The notes below the pieces were generated by a model, which worked only from the letters and a program-made list of their open reading frames with translations, was not told the DNA's origin and made no database searches. Position numbers and translations under genes: made by a program. A DNA stretch of 64,000 bases from Ypsolopha sequella (taxonomy: Eukaryota > Arthropoda > Insecta > Lepidoptera > Ypsolophidae). This document shows, piece after piece, positions 51,701 through 62,349 of this stretch. The DNA lies in the NCBI GenBank assembly GCA_934047225.1, contig OW203989.1:3819977-3883976 (forward strand), written 5' to 3'. Each line of letters starts with the position of its first letter. Position 1 is the first letter of the stretch.

Positions 51701-54700
51701 GCAGTTTTCTAAGTACCTAAATTGTTTATCCGATTATATATTACACCGCAATTCTGTGCTGCGATTGGCCCAATTTATTATATATAGACCAATGGATATT
51801 CGTGCAAAACTATCACTTTGTTCATTTACAACTAATTTCGTTTAGGCATAGACTAATTAGTCTATGGTTTAGGGTTTATTTATATTTATTAAAATAATAC
51901 AAACACCAGGCCTCGTAGCACAGTGTTTAATCGCGCGCGATGCCACTTAGTGGAATCACAGGTGCGAGGAGCGTGACATACTGTTTAATCGTAAAAAACA
52001 TCGTGTCACTCTCCTCGCACTTGTGATTCAGTTGGACTTGATTCATGCTATAAGTCCAGGACCGAAGAAAAGTTTAAGATGACATATACGCACCATGCTT
52101 GATTGTCCCAACATTATTTGATATTGAAGTTTACTGTACTTCATGAAAACTCTTTTTTGTATAGAATAAAGAACTTTTGCTTAGAACTGCTAAAACTTAA
52201 ACATTGTTAATGTAGTTCAAGCAATTACTGGTAACCGTTATTGTTTTAAAAACTACAAAAATGTACTATTTCAGACTACAACCTGGGGCAGCTGGTGCAG
52301 CCAGTAGTATGGAACTACAGCTCGGTGGAACACTTCAATGTAGAGGAGGGAGTGTGGCGCGCGTACCGACTAGTGTTCCCGACCGTGTGGGCGGGCTCTG
52401 CGTTCAAGGGGGCTAATGGCAGCTGTAAGGTGTGTCTATAAAGTATATTGTTCAGACTACAACCTAGAGCAGCTGGTGCAGCCAGTAGTATGGAACTACA
52501 GCTCGGTGGAACACTTCAATGTAGAGGAGGGAGTGTGGCGCGCGTACCGACTGGTGTTCCCGACCGTGTGGGCGGGCTCTGCGTTCAAGGGGGCTAATGG
52601 CAGCTGTAAGTTGTGTATATAAAGTATATTGTTCAGACTACAACCTAGAGCAGCTGGTGCAGCCAGTAGTATGGAACTACAGCTCGGTGGAACACTTCAA
52701 TGTAGAGGAGGGAGTGTGGCGCGCGTACCGACTGGTGTTCCCGACCGTGTGGGCGGGCTCTGCGTTCAAGGGGGCTAATGGCAGCTGTAAGGTGTGTCTA
52801 TAAAGTATATTGTTCAGACTACAACCTAGAGCAGCTGGTGCAGCCAGTAGTATGGAACTACAGCTCGGTGGAACACTTCAATGTAGAGGAGGGAGTGTGG
52901 CGCGCGTACCGACTGGTGTTCCCGACCGTGTGGGCGGGCTCTGCGTTCAAGGGGGCTAATGGCAGCTGTAAGGTGTGTCTATAAAGTATATTGTTCAGAC
53001 TACAACCTAGAGCAGCTGGTGCAGCCAGTAGTATGGAACTACAGCTCGGTGGAACACTTCAATGTAGAGGAGGGAGTGTGGCGCGCGTACCGACTGGTGT
53101 TCCCGACCGTGTGGGCGGGCTCTGCGTTCAAGGGGGCTAATGGCAGCTGTAAGTTGTGTATATAAAGTATATTGTTCAGACTACAACCTAGAGCAGCGGT
53201 GCAGCCAGTAGTATGGAACTACAGCTCGGTGGAACACTTCAATGTAGAGGAGGGAGTGTGGCGCGCGTACCGACTGGTGTTCCCGACCGTGTGGGCGGGC
53301 CCTGCGTTCAAGGGGGCTAATGGCAGCTGTAAGTTGTGTATATAAAGTATATTGTTCAGACTACAACCTAGAGCAGCTGTTGCAACCAGTAGTATGGAAC
53401 TACAGCTCGGTGGAACACTTCAGTGTAGAGGAGGGAGTGTGGCGCGCGTACCGACTAGTGTTCCCGACCGTGTGGGCGGGCTCTGCGTTCAAGGGGGCTA
53501 ATGGCAGCTGTAAGGTGTGTCTATAAAGTATATTGTTCAGACTACAACCTAGAGCAGCTGGTGCAGCCAGTAGTATGGAACTACAGCTCGGTGGAACACT
53601 TCAGTGTAGAGGAGGGAGTGTGGCGCGCGTACCGACTAGTGTTCCCGACCGTGTGGGCGGGCTCTGCGTTCAAGGGGGCTAATGGCAGCTGTAAGGTGTG
53701 TCTATAAAGTACATTGTTCAGATTACAACCTAGAGCAGCTGTTGCAGCCAGTAGTATGGAACTACAGCTCGGTGGAACACTTCAGTGTAGAGGAGGGAGT
53801 GTGGCGCGCGTACCGATTGGTGTTCCCGACCGTGTGGGCGGGCTCTGCGTTCAAGGGGGCTAATGGCAGCTGTAAGGTGTGTCTATAAAGTATATTGTTC
53901 AGACTACAACCTGGGGCAGCTGGTGCAGCCAGTAGTATGGAACTACAGCTCGGTGGAACACTTCAGTGTAGAAGACTCTTCGTATGGTACGCATACTGAC
54001 TCGTTCCGTGTGCAGGTGCAAGTGATATTTGTCAAGACAATTATCAAGATAATGATCAAGATACATATAAGTTAAAATATAAACTACAAAGCCAATAAAT
54101 TAATGTAACACTCATAGGCTATGATCACTTTTGACTTTTGAGCATCAACATCGCTACAATAGGCATAGATTAAGTAAATTCGAAAACCATTTCGAGATTT
54201 ATGTTTAATAAGCCGTATTTTCGAAGTTTTGGTCTAAAACCTCATGATGATGAATATTTTTACGAAAAGGCTGCAACTTCCATTTGCCCTCGTGTGACGT
54301 CACTTGAGTAATGGTTTTTTAGAAATGTGTCCTTTGCTATCAAGATAAATTTATAATAATTTTCTTCAGACTAATTTGACAGCTAGATGACAGATGAGTA
54401 GACAGACAGAGACAGACCACTTTTTTATAAGCAATGCCAATCACACATTACAATCAGTATAATATCTAAAATTCTTAAGTGACAAGGTCATCGGACAATT
54501 CTTTAAAAAATCATAAAAAGATAATGGTTAATTTAAATACCAAAATAATGAAAACCATGTCCTAAAATTGCGTATATTCTCTGAAAAAAAAAAGAATAAA
54601 AAAAAAAATTAAGCTATAGGAATAGCTAAAATTAAATAAATATCTTGTTTGAAATAATTGGTCATATGTACGGAACCCTAAAAGAGCAAGGCCCGAATCG

Positions 54701-57700
54701 CACTTGGCCGGTTCTTTTTCTTAATTTCAAGCAGAAATCTCATCATTATTGGAATTTTTATTGTTCTTCATAATAATGACGAATGATGACCTCGATGTCG
54801 AAAGTGGGTTAGGGATGGTGGCGTGATTGGCGTCTTCATAAATAAACTTAGTTGACATGGCGACAGGAACGCTACGATTTAAAACTTATGTTTGAATTGT
54901 TATTAATTCAGATATTATCCCCGGTGAGCCGCTACGTGAGTAACCACGATGCGTGGAAACGAGAAATCAAGAAAATTGGCTCAGAGGTCAACTTCTCCGG
55001 CATCATTCTCACGGGTTGGTCGAGGTTGGTTGCTATATTATGCTAGGTGTATCTTTAATCTTTGAGTAAATTTTTAGGTTTTGTTAAAGAACGAAAACCC
55101 TCGTAGCCCCAGAGCTGGTGGCCAAAAACTGCAAGAACTTTGTAGTATAAAGGCTGTATATGAGTCAGCACCCACTTGCAAGGTCAGGTAATAAGTAAGG
55201 TACACTCTTAATCTAAGTAGAATCAATCTAGGTACGTTGGTGGGTATTCTAACAGACCACTGTAGGCTGAACAGACATCTGTCAATAATGAAGGTACAGG
55301 AGGACTCCTCTTGCCCGCACTGCGGCGAGGAGGAAACGAGTAAGCACTACTTAGGTGAATGCTTTATATATTCTAGCCTAAGATGGGAAGTATTTGGTAA
55401 TGATCACATTAAAGAAGAAGACCTCAAGTGCCTTGGGTACTCAGACATATTAAGATATATTAAGAGAAGTGGAAGTTTGAGGAGGGTATGCAACTGGGAC
55501 AATAGGATACCAAAGCTCCAAGCAATGGGAACTGGATGGAATAGCTCCAACTGGAGAGCCGACCATCCGCCTGTGCCCAGCAGGCGTCCCACCTCTAAAT
55601 CATCAATCATCAAGGTCAGGTAATGGAACACCTGGCGGCGGAAGCGCACTCTGTTAAATTATAACATGCACTACTTGTTTAAATATATTTTGTAGCAAAT
55701 GATAATTTATAATACTATAAACCTACTAAATACCTAAGACTAAAAAACGAAAATTATATACTAATTAAAAATATCTTAAATTAAATGAAAAATTTGATTT
55801 AGATCGTTGCCGCTGGAGAGAGTACCCAAGAGACTGGCAGCGTTACCTCGTTGAATCGATAGACTAATCCTCTGGCCGAGGTAAGCTCCAGCTCTTGGAT
55901 CACCAGAGGCGATGCACTACAACTAAAAGTGCTTCGATCCTTTATACTACAACATATTAGAACATGAGCCTTTATAAAATTCATGCAGTTTTTGGCCATC
56001 AGCTCTCGGGCTATTACAGCGAAACTTTGCTGTCTGTCCGCGGCACAACTAAAGAACAGCTTGGTCGATTGAGCTGCATGTAATTTTGCATGTAGTTGGT
56101 GAAGTAATCTGAGTCTACAAAAAAAAACTTCGATGACGTCACATTTTGAATATATTTTGTGATTCAAGTCTGTTACTGCGCAAAATGGAACACGACCGTA
56201 CTTGTCTAAAATTTGCTATCTCTTTGTAGGTACGACCACTACGCCGCAATGTGTGAACTAATGCCGGTCTCTATGTCGAGCCTAGCGAGCTGTCTGAAGA
56301 CTTTACACAACACTGATCCCAATCACAAGCTGTGTGTCGGTGAATATTACTTGATTCTAAACCTTACTTTACATAGCTATAAAGTCTGTTTTTTATCGTT
56401 CTGGGCCTGCAGTCTCGATAAAGATAGCGATCGCTATCCTAGCAATTTCGGTCGTTAAATGATAAAAATAGATTATTTTTATTATCTTCCATCAAAACTA
56501 TCGACTTAATCGGAAGCGTATCAAATTCACTTCCGATTTCAGTCGATAGTTTGACGATAGATACTATACAAAAGCTTTAAAATCAGATTTTTATAACTTA
56601 ACGACCGAAATCGGTAGGATAGTGATCGCTATCTTTGACGAGACTGTAGGCCCTGGGCGACAATTCTCGCGAAAAAATTCATACGACTTTGTTATTTGCG
56701 TGATAAATGCCTTGTGATGATAAACCTAGTAAGTAAAACTCCTTAAAACTTAAGACTTGCAAAACTTGTTAGGAATCCGGGAGAAACGTTATTTAAACTT
56801 TATAAGTTTCTGTATAAAGTGCATCTAAAAATCATTCGTCTCCCGCCTTCCCTTTTCGCATGTGTCAGAGTTTCCGTCCAGTTTGTGAAGCCTTTATTAA
56901 CAAAATCTGTTACATTTGTCCAACTGTAGCAAAACAACTGAATCGAAAGATACATATAAGATAAACCGAGATACAACCACTATGTACTACAAAAACGACC
57001 ACTGCTGGACAGTTAGGCCGATATTACACTACAAGTTTTGTTTCTTTGATCAATGTCGTTTTAAAAAGACAGTGGCCAAATTCGGTCCAAGCGCCGCCAA
57101 GATTAAGACATATTTTAAATGAAAGGACATAATGTATTCCTCAAGCAAGCAGAATCACATCAAAATCTATCAGAGACATTTAGAGATATGACTAATTATG
57201 TTTTACAACCTCCCGTACTTCAGTTGTAATTAACACGGGGCCCCGACAATAGTTTTGCAAATGTAAAAATCTTAACGAATACATTTTTTTAATTTTAATT
57301 TTGATTGGGTTTCTGCTTGCTTGAGTACTACATTATGTCCTTTTATTTAACATACATCATAATCTTGGCCGAGCTTGGACCAACTCCCATACAAGTTTGG
57401 CCACTGTCATTTGGCGTCAAATATTTTATGTCTATTTTGTGTGAAAAGGGATCCCTTTTTACGACATGTAGTAATAAAGATCGTTTAAAAGTGATAGTAT
57501 AATATCGGCGTTAGACTAAAACTGACAATCCTTCCACTTCAACTGGCACTAACTATAGAACAGTTTGGTCAGTCGACCAAATGCGGCTCAACCGAGCTGC
57601 ATGTAATTTTGCATGTTGGTGAAGTAATCTGAGTACCGGGTACATAATATAGGTAATTTGTTTTCTGATTTTAGAATATTACGATTTTTAATCGTTCGTT

Positions 57701-60700
57701 CCATCCATCCATCCATCAGCCTAGTTCGTCCACTGCTGGACATAAGCCTTTCCAGGACTTTGCCCCTCCCGGCGGCCATCCTGGAAGAATTGCCCATACT
57801 CATACACAATGGGCAGGCGGGTTGGTGAGCGCGGTGCCGGAACCCTCGCACCAGTGACGCCGCTGCCCGTCACCAGTCTGTTCTATATAAGGACCGGCTA
57901 TTAGGGTTGGATATACCGCCATCCATCGGTCCCAGGGCCTCCTGGTTTTTTGCCTGTGAGCTGTCCTCTTACTCTCCCCCGAATAACTTCGAGGGGATCT
58001 CCAAGTAAGATGGTGGTTCCTTCACAGTCGAGCTTGGCATCAGCTCTACCACCTGATTTCATTCGTTCATTATTTGTTACAATTTATGATAAGTTAATGC
58101 TTATTTGATCGGAATAATTAAATGTTGAAATGACCTCGTAAGCGAATGCGCCGCCATTGACATCGTGACACGAGTTATTATGTTATTTTGGCTATTGATT
58201 CCTTTCTCTATAATTGAAAAAAAGAAGAAGGTGGCATAACAAGTATCCACTTAAATAATTAACGGTTGTATTTCTGACACTACTTTTTTTTTCGGGTACT
58301 TTCTGAGCAAGTGCCCTTCATCAAGGTCTCATCGGTCCATTAGAGGTTTAAAAAAAATGTGTCGTCGTCAAATGAAGCATATTTTCAAGCAGAACCCATA
58401 CACCGATGGACCCGGTGCACTATAACTGACTTACAGGTCTCGGCAGGATTTTTGACCGTTGTGCGAAAGTGGTGGGGGACTAGTGCAAGTGTTCATTCGC
58501 GCACAAAACTACTAAGTGCGATAGAGAAAAATGACAAGCGCAGTCAAGGTCAGACCTCATAAACCGTGCCGCTACCTGTACATTAAACAGCTATGTTCCT
58601 CAGAAAACTCACGATCTCTGCCGTCGGACGAGTGGCCGTTCGAAGAGTTGGCACGCACCATACACGCCTTCGTCGACACCAGGGAGGAATGCTACGCCTT
58701 CCTACATAGTGAAGTGTAAGTCTACCTAAGTTTCACCTCCTCTTTTGACCTCAAATATCCATCCATCCATCAGCCCGTATTCGTCCACTGCTGGACATAG
58801 GCCTCCCCAATATTACGCCACTCTTTATTAGGTGTGTACTTCATTTGGGGAGGGGGGGTTGACCATACTCACACACGCTGGGCAGGCGGGTTGGTGAGCG
58901 CGGTGCCGAATTCCTCGCACCAATGACGCCGCTGCCCGTCGCCAGTCAGTTTCATGTAAGATCCGGCTATTAGAGATGGATATACCGAAATCAATCGGTC
59001 CCAGGCATAGTGTGCCACCTGGTTTTTTGCCTGTGAGCTGTCCTCTTACTCTCCCCCGAATAACTTCGAGGGGGTCGTAAGATGGTGGTACCCCCACTGT
59101 CAAGCCCGGCATCAGCTCTACCACCAAATATAGTGGTACCATTTTTACTATGCGCGTATGAATCATCGCCAGTGGCGGTCCGAGGGGGGGTTACAGAGGT
59201 CATAACTCCCCCAAAATCATCCACGCTGATTCCAAAATCTCCAAAAACTTGACGGTTGAGGAACTTTTTGAATACATTATTAACTACTAAAGTCTTAACC
59301 AATGAAATCAAAATTAGTCGGAAAGTTGAAAATCTCAAAAATTTTATTAATAAATTTGTGGAACTTGAGCCAAAATGACTCCCCAAAATCGTAGGCTGCG
59401 ATTACGCCTGATCTTAGCCATTCTTCGGCAAAGGTCGTATACAATCCATGACAGATAGTGTACGTCCAGTCGTATATAGGTCGGCGCCTCGGGCTCGCCG
59501 GCAAAAACAGGGTTCAGCGTTCTCACTTTTAATGGTAGTAAATGTTACAATTTCTAAACAAAATAAACAAAACTTGCTACTCGCATGAACATATTTTTAA
59601 TGATATTACAATAACTATAAAACAATTGGCTTTTCCATAGTCGTGATAACAGCTGTAAATTTCTAAAATAATCTGTTATCACAAATCCAATTATTTTTAA
59701 GCTATCATAACATATAAATAAAAATACGTTTATGCATATAGTGAACTTTTGGTATACATTGCTCTTACCTAAAAGTTTTATTTTAGCCGTTATAATTATT
59801 TCTCTATATTTTAAGTAGAAAGTGATGGTGTGAACAACCTTTCAGCACAAAATAGATACTACCTGAAGGCCGACTCGACGACGGAGCGAAAATAGACGCA
59901 CACATGCATAGACGCGTACGTATAATGATCTCGGCAGAATTTCGTATTGGCATTCACCCGAGTATCTCCGAGATCGTCGTTCGTACGCGTCTATGTGTGC
60001 GTGCGCCTGTTTTCGCTAGTTATGCGGAGTGAACATTCTGTAAGTGGTTATTTTGTGCTTTCAGAGTGGCGACGTGGCTGAACCCCTGGCAGGTCGAGAG
60101 AGGCTACACGAACCCGTCGCAGATCGAGGGTGTCGCGAATACTGCACATCAGTGAGTAGATTTTAATTTAGCCCTCCTAATCGTAAGATGGTTCCGAGCC
60201 ACGATCTGAACTGCTATCTATTGTCTTAGCGATAATAAGATTTCAGAGGTTTAATTCGGTTATTTTTTAAACTTCAATGTGCTATTTTGTTGGCTTTTTG
60301 CAATAAGTAGATAAATTTAGGAATGTAAATTCAATAATTAATTTTTTTATGCTTTCATACAGATTTGATGATCCATCTTTCACTAAGATAAAATCGTATT
60401 ATGAACACTTAATATAACATAAAACATAACTATGTATTAACTTAGATTAATTAATTTACTTATGTGGTAGATTCTAATAGCACCCGAACAAACCCCTAAG
60501 GGTTTAAGTGGTGTATATTTGAAATATGTTTGTGCAACTGTATGTGTGTAAATAAATAAATAAATCATAATATGGCCCAAGTATTTGTGTATCATATGTG
60601 GTACTTTGCTTTCTGTGGGTCTACCGCGTAATTCTCATTTTCATCAACATCAACTTGAGATTGAAATTTGACGTTCGTGCGACGACGCCCGCCTAACATG

Positions 60701-61890
60701 CCATCTCTTTTGCACGCGTTGAATTTCACATGCATTTGCTTGAAGTTGATACAAATGAGAATTACGCGGTAGAGCCCCAGGTTTCATTATAGTTGGATAC
60801 AAATATGCAACTTAATGTACGGCAGTCGACCAATAATATTCAAATATCTGAGATACCCTCTTTTTTAAACGAAATCTATCGCTTTGGATTTAAATATTAT
60901 AACAGTCCATTCAATCACACAAATATTATAAAATCTAATAGTAGTTTCCTTGTCATCTTTTAACCCTGCAATCAATCAGCGGATTGTCATAAAACTTTTG
61001 CAGCATGATAGTTAATGAGTCCAACTTAAAGGGTACTTTTTGTACCTTGTGGTATTTGGCAGTTTACTAAGGATAACAATAAAAACAGTAAAGTAAATAG
61101 AAATATCTCATACAGAAAATGTAAATCATATAATATAAATTAAATTAAATCCTAACACAGAAAAGTTCACTGATTCCACATTATATTCTAGCTTGTTCTA
61201 TCTTGGACATACATACAAACATGCTTACATATACTCATGCTTGTCTCCCAAAAAGGTAGGCTGAGACCATAAAATTCCATCTGATACGATCCTAACACAC
61301 CCTTTTCGCCACATTCATCAATCTAGGCATACAAGCTCTTGTAGAACCGAGATATATCTTCATTATTAGGAGTACGGAATTCACAGTGTTTAGTTTTTAT
61401 ATTTTCCCAAATTTTCGAGACCTATCTTGTAATGAAAATTATATCATTGCAGTATAGAAACGCAGAAAGACAAGTAAATCTGGATGTGAGGAGCTCTGAA
61501 CCGGGATTCGAATCCCGGTTCAGAGCTCCTCACATCCAGATTTACTTGTCTTTCTGCGTTTCTATACTGCAATAATATAATGTTAATTTATATCTCCTTG
61601 CGATGGATAAATCGCCAAGTGTTCAAAACATAGAAATTTATTTCTGTCATAGTATGTTGTAATGCTTTATAAATATAATAATATTTGAATGTTTTCCTAG
61701 ATTCCACACGCGCCTCTCCTCAATAAAACCTGCGTTAGAGAACTACCTTCACGCTATGACTGGGCGGAGGAGCGCGGCAGAGTGGATCGGCACCTACTTC
61801 ACACCCATTTTGAATAGCATAGAGAAGACGTACAGAGAATCCAACGAGCGGAGACAGATGGACGCTAGTGTTAGACCTGTTTTAGATTGA
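48741..61890 (+). CDS. HEXD: Hexosaminidase D-like glycosidase (GH20), 11 coding exons
   Basis: Predicted 464-residue beta-N-acetylhexosaminidase of the HEXD type, which removes terminal GalNAc/GlcNAc and is cytosolic/nuclear; no signal peptide is seen. Exons: 48741-48748, 48855-48909, 50083-50265, 50529-50726, 51326-51509, 52275-52429 (first of a tandem set), 54912-55024, 56230-56339, 58604-58715, 60065-60151, 61701-61890. All borders are GT-AG and phases chain without a break. Family marks are IVHLDMKGAP near the N-terminus, LIQTIGHMEYVLKH, LHVGADE with the GH20 Asp-Glu pair (147-148), LIWDDML (195-200), VQPVVWNYSS and GIILTGWSRYDHY. Length fits the family (human 486). The start is in an 8-base exon (ATGGACCG), supported by phase. 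The repeated exon 6 is the notable oddity. Confidence 0.93.
48855..48909 (+). CDS. HEXD: HEXD exon 2
   Basis: 55 bases between tttcttattttcag and gtaagt. Encodes IVHLDMKGAPLKIPYLER, ending in phase 0. Confidence 0.88.
49440..49947. mobile_element. HEXD: hAT-like MITE, family K copy 2 (older, interrupted)
   Basis: Ends CAGTGGTGTGCA and TGCACACCACTG. The flanks TCAGACAA (49432-49439) and CCAGACAA (49948-49955) are an 8-bp target duplication with one mismatch. A younger copy of the same family sits inside at 49453-49713. Confidence 0.8.
49453..49713. mobile_element. HEXD: hAT-like MITE, family K copy 3 (nested, young)
   Basis: CAGTGGCGTGCACAGAAC to GTTC-TGTGCACGCCACTG, 261 bp. It has a perfect 8-bp target duplication GTGTGCAT (49445-49452 and 49714-49721), the hallmark of hAT insertion. 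Confidence 0.88.
50083..50265 (+). CDS. HEXD: HEXD exon 3
   Basis: 61 codons, phase 0 to 0, with attttaattcaag before and gtaagt after. Encodes the segment with GILLEWEDTFPF, the family's start of the TIM barrel. Confidence 0.92.
50529..50726 (+). CDS. HEXD: HEXD exon 4 (catalytic Asp-Glu)
   Basis: 66 codons, phase 0 to 0. Starts IQLIQTIGHMEYVLKH and ends LHVGADE with the catalytic pair as the last two codons before gtaggt. Confidence 0.93.
51118..51230 (-). mobile_element. HEXD: SINE body fragment in HEXD intron 4
   Basis: cgtcacgatatgaatccc and ggcaagtcacagtccaca match the SINE body at 8893. The tRNA head is absent. Confidence 0.65.
51326..51509 (+). CDS. HEXD: HEXD exon 5
   Basis: 184 bases, phase 0 to 1. 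The acceptor is tttcaattccag and the donor gtaggt. Starts VWHQAVCPDC and includes VLIWDDMLRN. Confidence 0.92.
51912..52032. repeat. Degenerate tRNA-like/SINE head with inverted repeat
   Basis: The sequence gcctcgtagcacagtgttta has an A-box-like TAGCACAGTG, but no intact B-box follows. aatcacaggtgcgaggag (51954) faces ctcctcgcacttgtgatt (to 52030). It is in HEXD intron 5. Confidence 0.4.
52275..52429 (+). CDS. HEXD: HEXD exon 6, first copy
   Basis: Phase 1 to 0. The acceptor atgtactatttcag is from the native intron 5. Encodes YNLGQLVQPVVWNYSS through FKGANGSCK, then the donor gtgtgt. This copy is taken as the reference; any intact copy (1-5, 7-9) would encode nearly the same peptide, though copies 2 and 5 lack the GT at this position. 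Confidence 0.85.
52275..53980 (+). repeat. HEXD: Tandem array of about 10 copies of HEXD exon 6 (181-bp unit)
   Basis: Exon copies start at 52275, 52456, 52637, 52818, 52999, 53180, 53360, 53541, 53722 and 53903. The unit is the 155-bp exon plus a 26-bp linker (gtgtgtctataaagtata to ttcag) that keeps an acceptor. The tenth copy is cut off after about 70 bases. Copy 6 has a one-base deletion (gagcagcggtg), so its frame is broken. Copies 1-6 read HFNVEE and copies 7-10 HFSVEE. Copies 1 and 10 read NLGQ, the others NLEQ. The linkers after copies 2, 5 and 6 differ (gtaagttgtgtatat). The exon is 155 bp (not a multiple of 3), and joining two copies gives ACC TAG, a stop, so only one copy can be used per transcript. 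A 26-nt intron is also too short for normal splicing. Confidence 0.95.
54081..54911. other. HEXD: HEXD intron 6, distal part
   Basis: AT-rich sequence with a reverse-oriented CCGGNCAAGTGCG-type repeat fragment at 54668-54716 (cgcacttggccggttc). No other structure was noticed. Confidence 0.5.
54912..55024 (+). CDS. HEXD: HEXD exon 7
   Basis: 113 bases, phase 0 to 2, after gttattaattcag and before gttggt. Encodes ILSPVSRYVSNHDAWKRE to FSGIILTGWSR, a strongly conserved HEXD segment. Confidence 0.9.
55080..55625 (+). pseudogene. LINE ORF2 C-terminal zinc-finger fragment in HEXD intron 7
   Basis: The open segment 55237-55623 begins LTDHCRLNRHLSIMKV and has CPHCGEEETSKHYLGEC, a C-x2-C-x7-H-x4-C finger. 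This arrangement is typical of the end of R1/Jockey-like LINE ORF2 after the reverse transcriptase (and RNase H) region. There is no polymerase domain. It is a truncated, co-oriented insertion and not a HEXD exon. Confidence 0.7.
56230..56339 (+). CDS. HEXD: HEXD exon 8
   Basis: 110 bases, phase 2 to 1, after atctctttgtag and before gtgaat. Completes the Arg of GWSR and reads YDHYAAMCELMPVSMSS. Confidence 0.9.
56403..56653. mobile_element. MITE in HEXD intron 8
   Basis: GGGCCTGCAGTCTCG and gatagcgatcgctatcct at the left face the complement at 56590-56653. The inner palindrome is around aactatcgact. Length 251 bp. Confidence 0.75.
57012..57516. mobile_element. Fold-back MITE in HEXD intron 8
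   Basis: The ends ggccgatattacacta and the complement of tagtataatatcggcg match. Further in, agacagtggccaaattcgg and gaaaggacataatgta face cttggaccaa...gtttggccactgtc and tacattatgtccttt. Arms are 140-200 bp with indels. Confidence 0.7.
57700..58056 (-). mobile_element. Dispersed repeat, family I copy 2
   Basis: Reverse copy of 34243-34600 (ttcgtccactgctggaca, ggttttttgcctgtgagc). In HEXD intron 8. Confidence 0.75.
58604..58715 (+). CDS. HEXD: HEXD exon 9
   Basis: 112 bases, phase 1 to 2. The acceptor gttcctcag was chosen because it alone continues the phase. An earlier AG at 58590 would need phase 0. Reads NSRSLPSDEWPFEELART to CYAFLHSEV before gtaagt. Confidence 0.82.
58757..59130 (-). 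mobile_element. Dispersed repeat, family I copy 3
   Basis: Reverse copy of the same family as 57700-58056, 40 bp after HEXD exon 9. Confidence 0.75.
59885..60018. repeat. Hairpin upstream of HEXD exon 10
   Basis: gcgaaaatagacgcacac, catagacgcgtacg and gatctcgg face ccgagatc, cgtacgcgtctatgtg and ttttcgc. Ends 46 bp before the exon 10 acceptor. Confidence 0.75.
60065..60151 (+). CDS. HEXD: HEXD exon 10
   Basis: 87 bases, phase 2 to 2, after gtgctttcag and before gtgagt. Encodes VATWLNPWQVERGYTNP through ANTAH. Confidence 0.88.
60617..60778. mobile_element. Short MITE in HEXD intron 10
   Basis: TCTACCGCGTAATTCTCATTT at the left and its complement at the right, with a shared catcaact stretch. 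Length about 160 bp. Confidence 0.75.
61218..61345. repeat. Dispersed repeat, family G copy 2
   Basis: Matches 25060-25210 (tatactcatgcttgtctcc, aatctaggcatacaagc). Confidence 0.6.
61438..61581. repeat. 144-bp near-perfect palindrome in HEXD intron 10
   Basis: 72-bp arms meet with no loop at gggattc|gaatccc. Only one mismatch was seen. The right arm and the following 70 bp match 14095-14240 (family E), so the structure is a family E end plus an inverted duplicate. Confidence 0.9.
61701..61890 (+). CDS. HEXD: HEXD exon 11 and stop
   Basis: 190 bases after gttttcctag, phase 2, ending at TGA 61888-61890. Reads FHTRLSSIKPALENYLHAM to the C-terminal RPVLD. Confidence 0.9.
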
Positions 61891-62349
61891 ATGAACGAAA
61901 TTATATGTATGGCACTCATAGAGGGAGCATTAGTACCTAGATCAGGGGTTCCCAACCTTTTACCAACTCCGAATAACCGCCATTCTTATTTGCTACCTCA
62001 GGTGTGTTGGCATTTTTTTAAATACTTACTTACCAAGAACATATTTAAATTCTAAGGTACAGTTTATTTTTGTAGCCGCCGGCCCCCGCTTGGGTTACTC
62101 TACGCCTGCGCGCCCTAGTGGGATATGCAATGTGTAACAGAAAAATATAATCTGCCCTTCCATACATTTCGGCCGAGCGGCATTGCATTATTCTATGAAA
62201 CAGTCGTTTTTTTTTCGAGATACGTGGTTTGTATCATAGTAAAAGTTGTTCTATACCATTGACGGAATAAGCTCTTCAAATATAGTTACACCTTTCTGTT
62301 ACACGTTGTTGTATACAGAGGGCAAAAATATTAATAAATGTAAAGTATA
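61891..62349 (+). other. HEXD: HEXD 3' region with possible poly(A) signal
   Basis: AATAAA at 62333-62338 is the first clear poly(A) signal after the stop. The untranslated region may end near 62350, or earlier with a variant signal. Confidence 0.4.

Noticed and set aside
52416..53888. Repeated 68-codon open frames beginning MAAV, as separate small genes
   Set aside because: Each is created by reading from the end of one exon copy through the linker into the next; the protein content is HEXD exon 6.
52275..53980. CRISPR-like array
   Set aside because: Units are 181 bp with near-identical sequence throughout and no variable spacers, and the unit is a recognisable coding exon in an animal gene.
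58531..58603. Extension of HEXD exon 9 upstream in the same frame
   Set aside because: The frame is open, but only the acceptor at 58603 gives the phase needed after exon 8; the upstream residues have no family counterpart.
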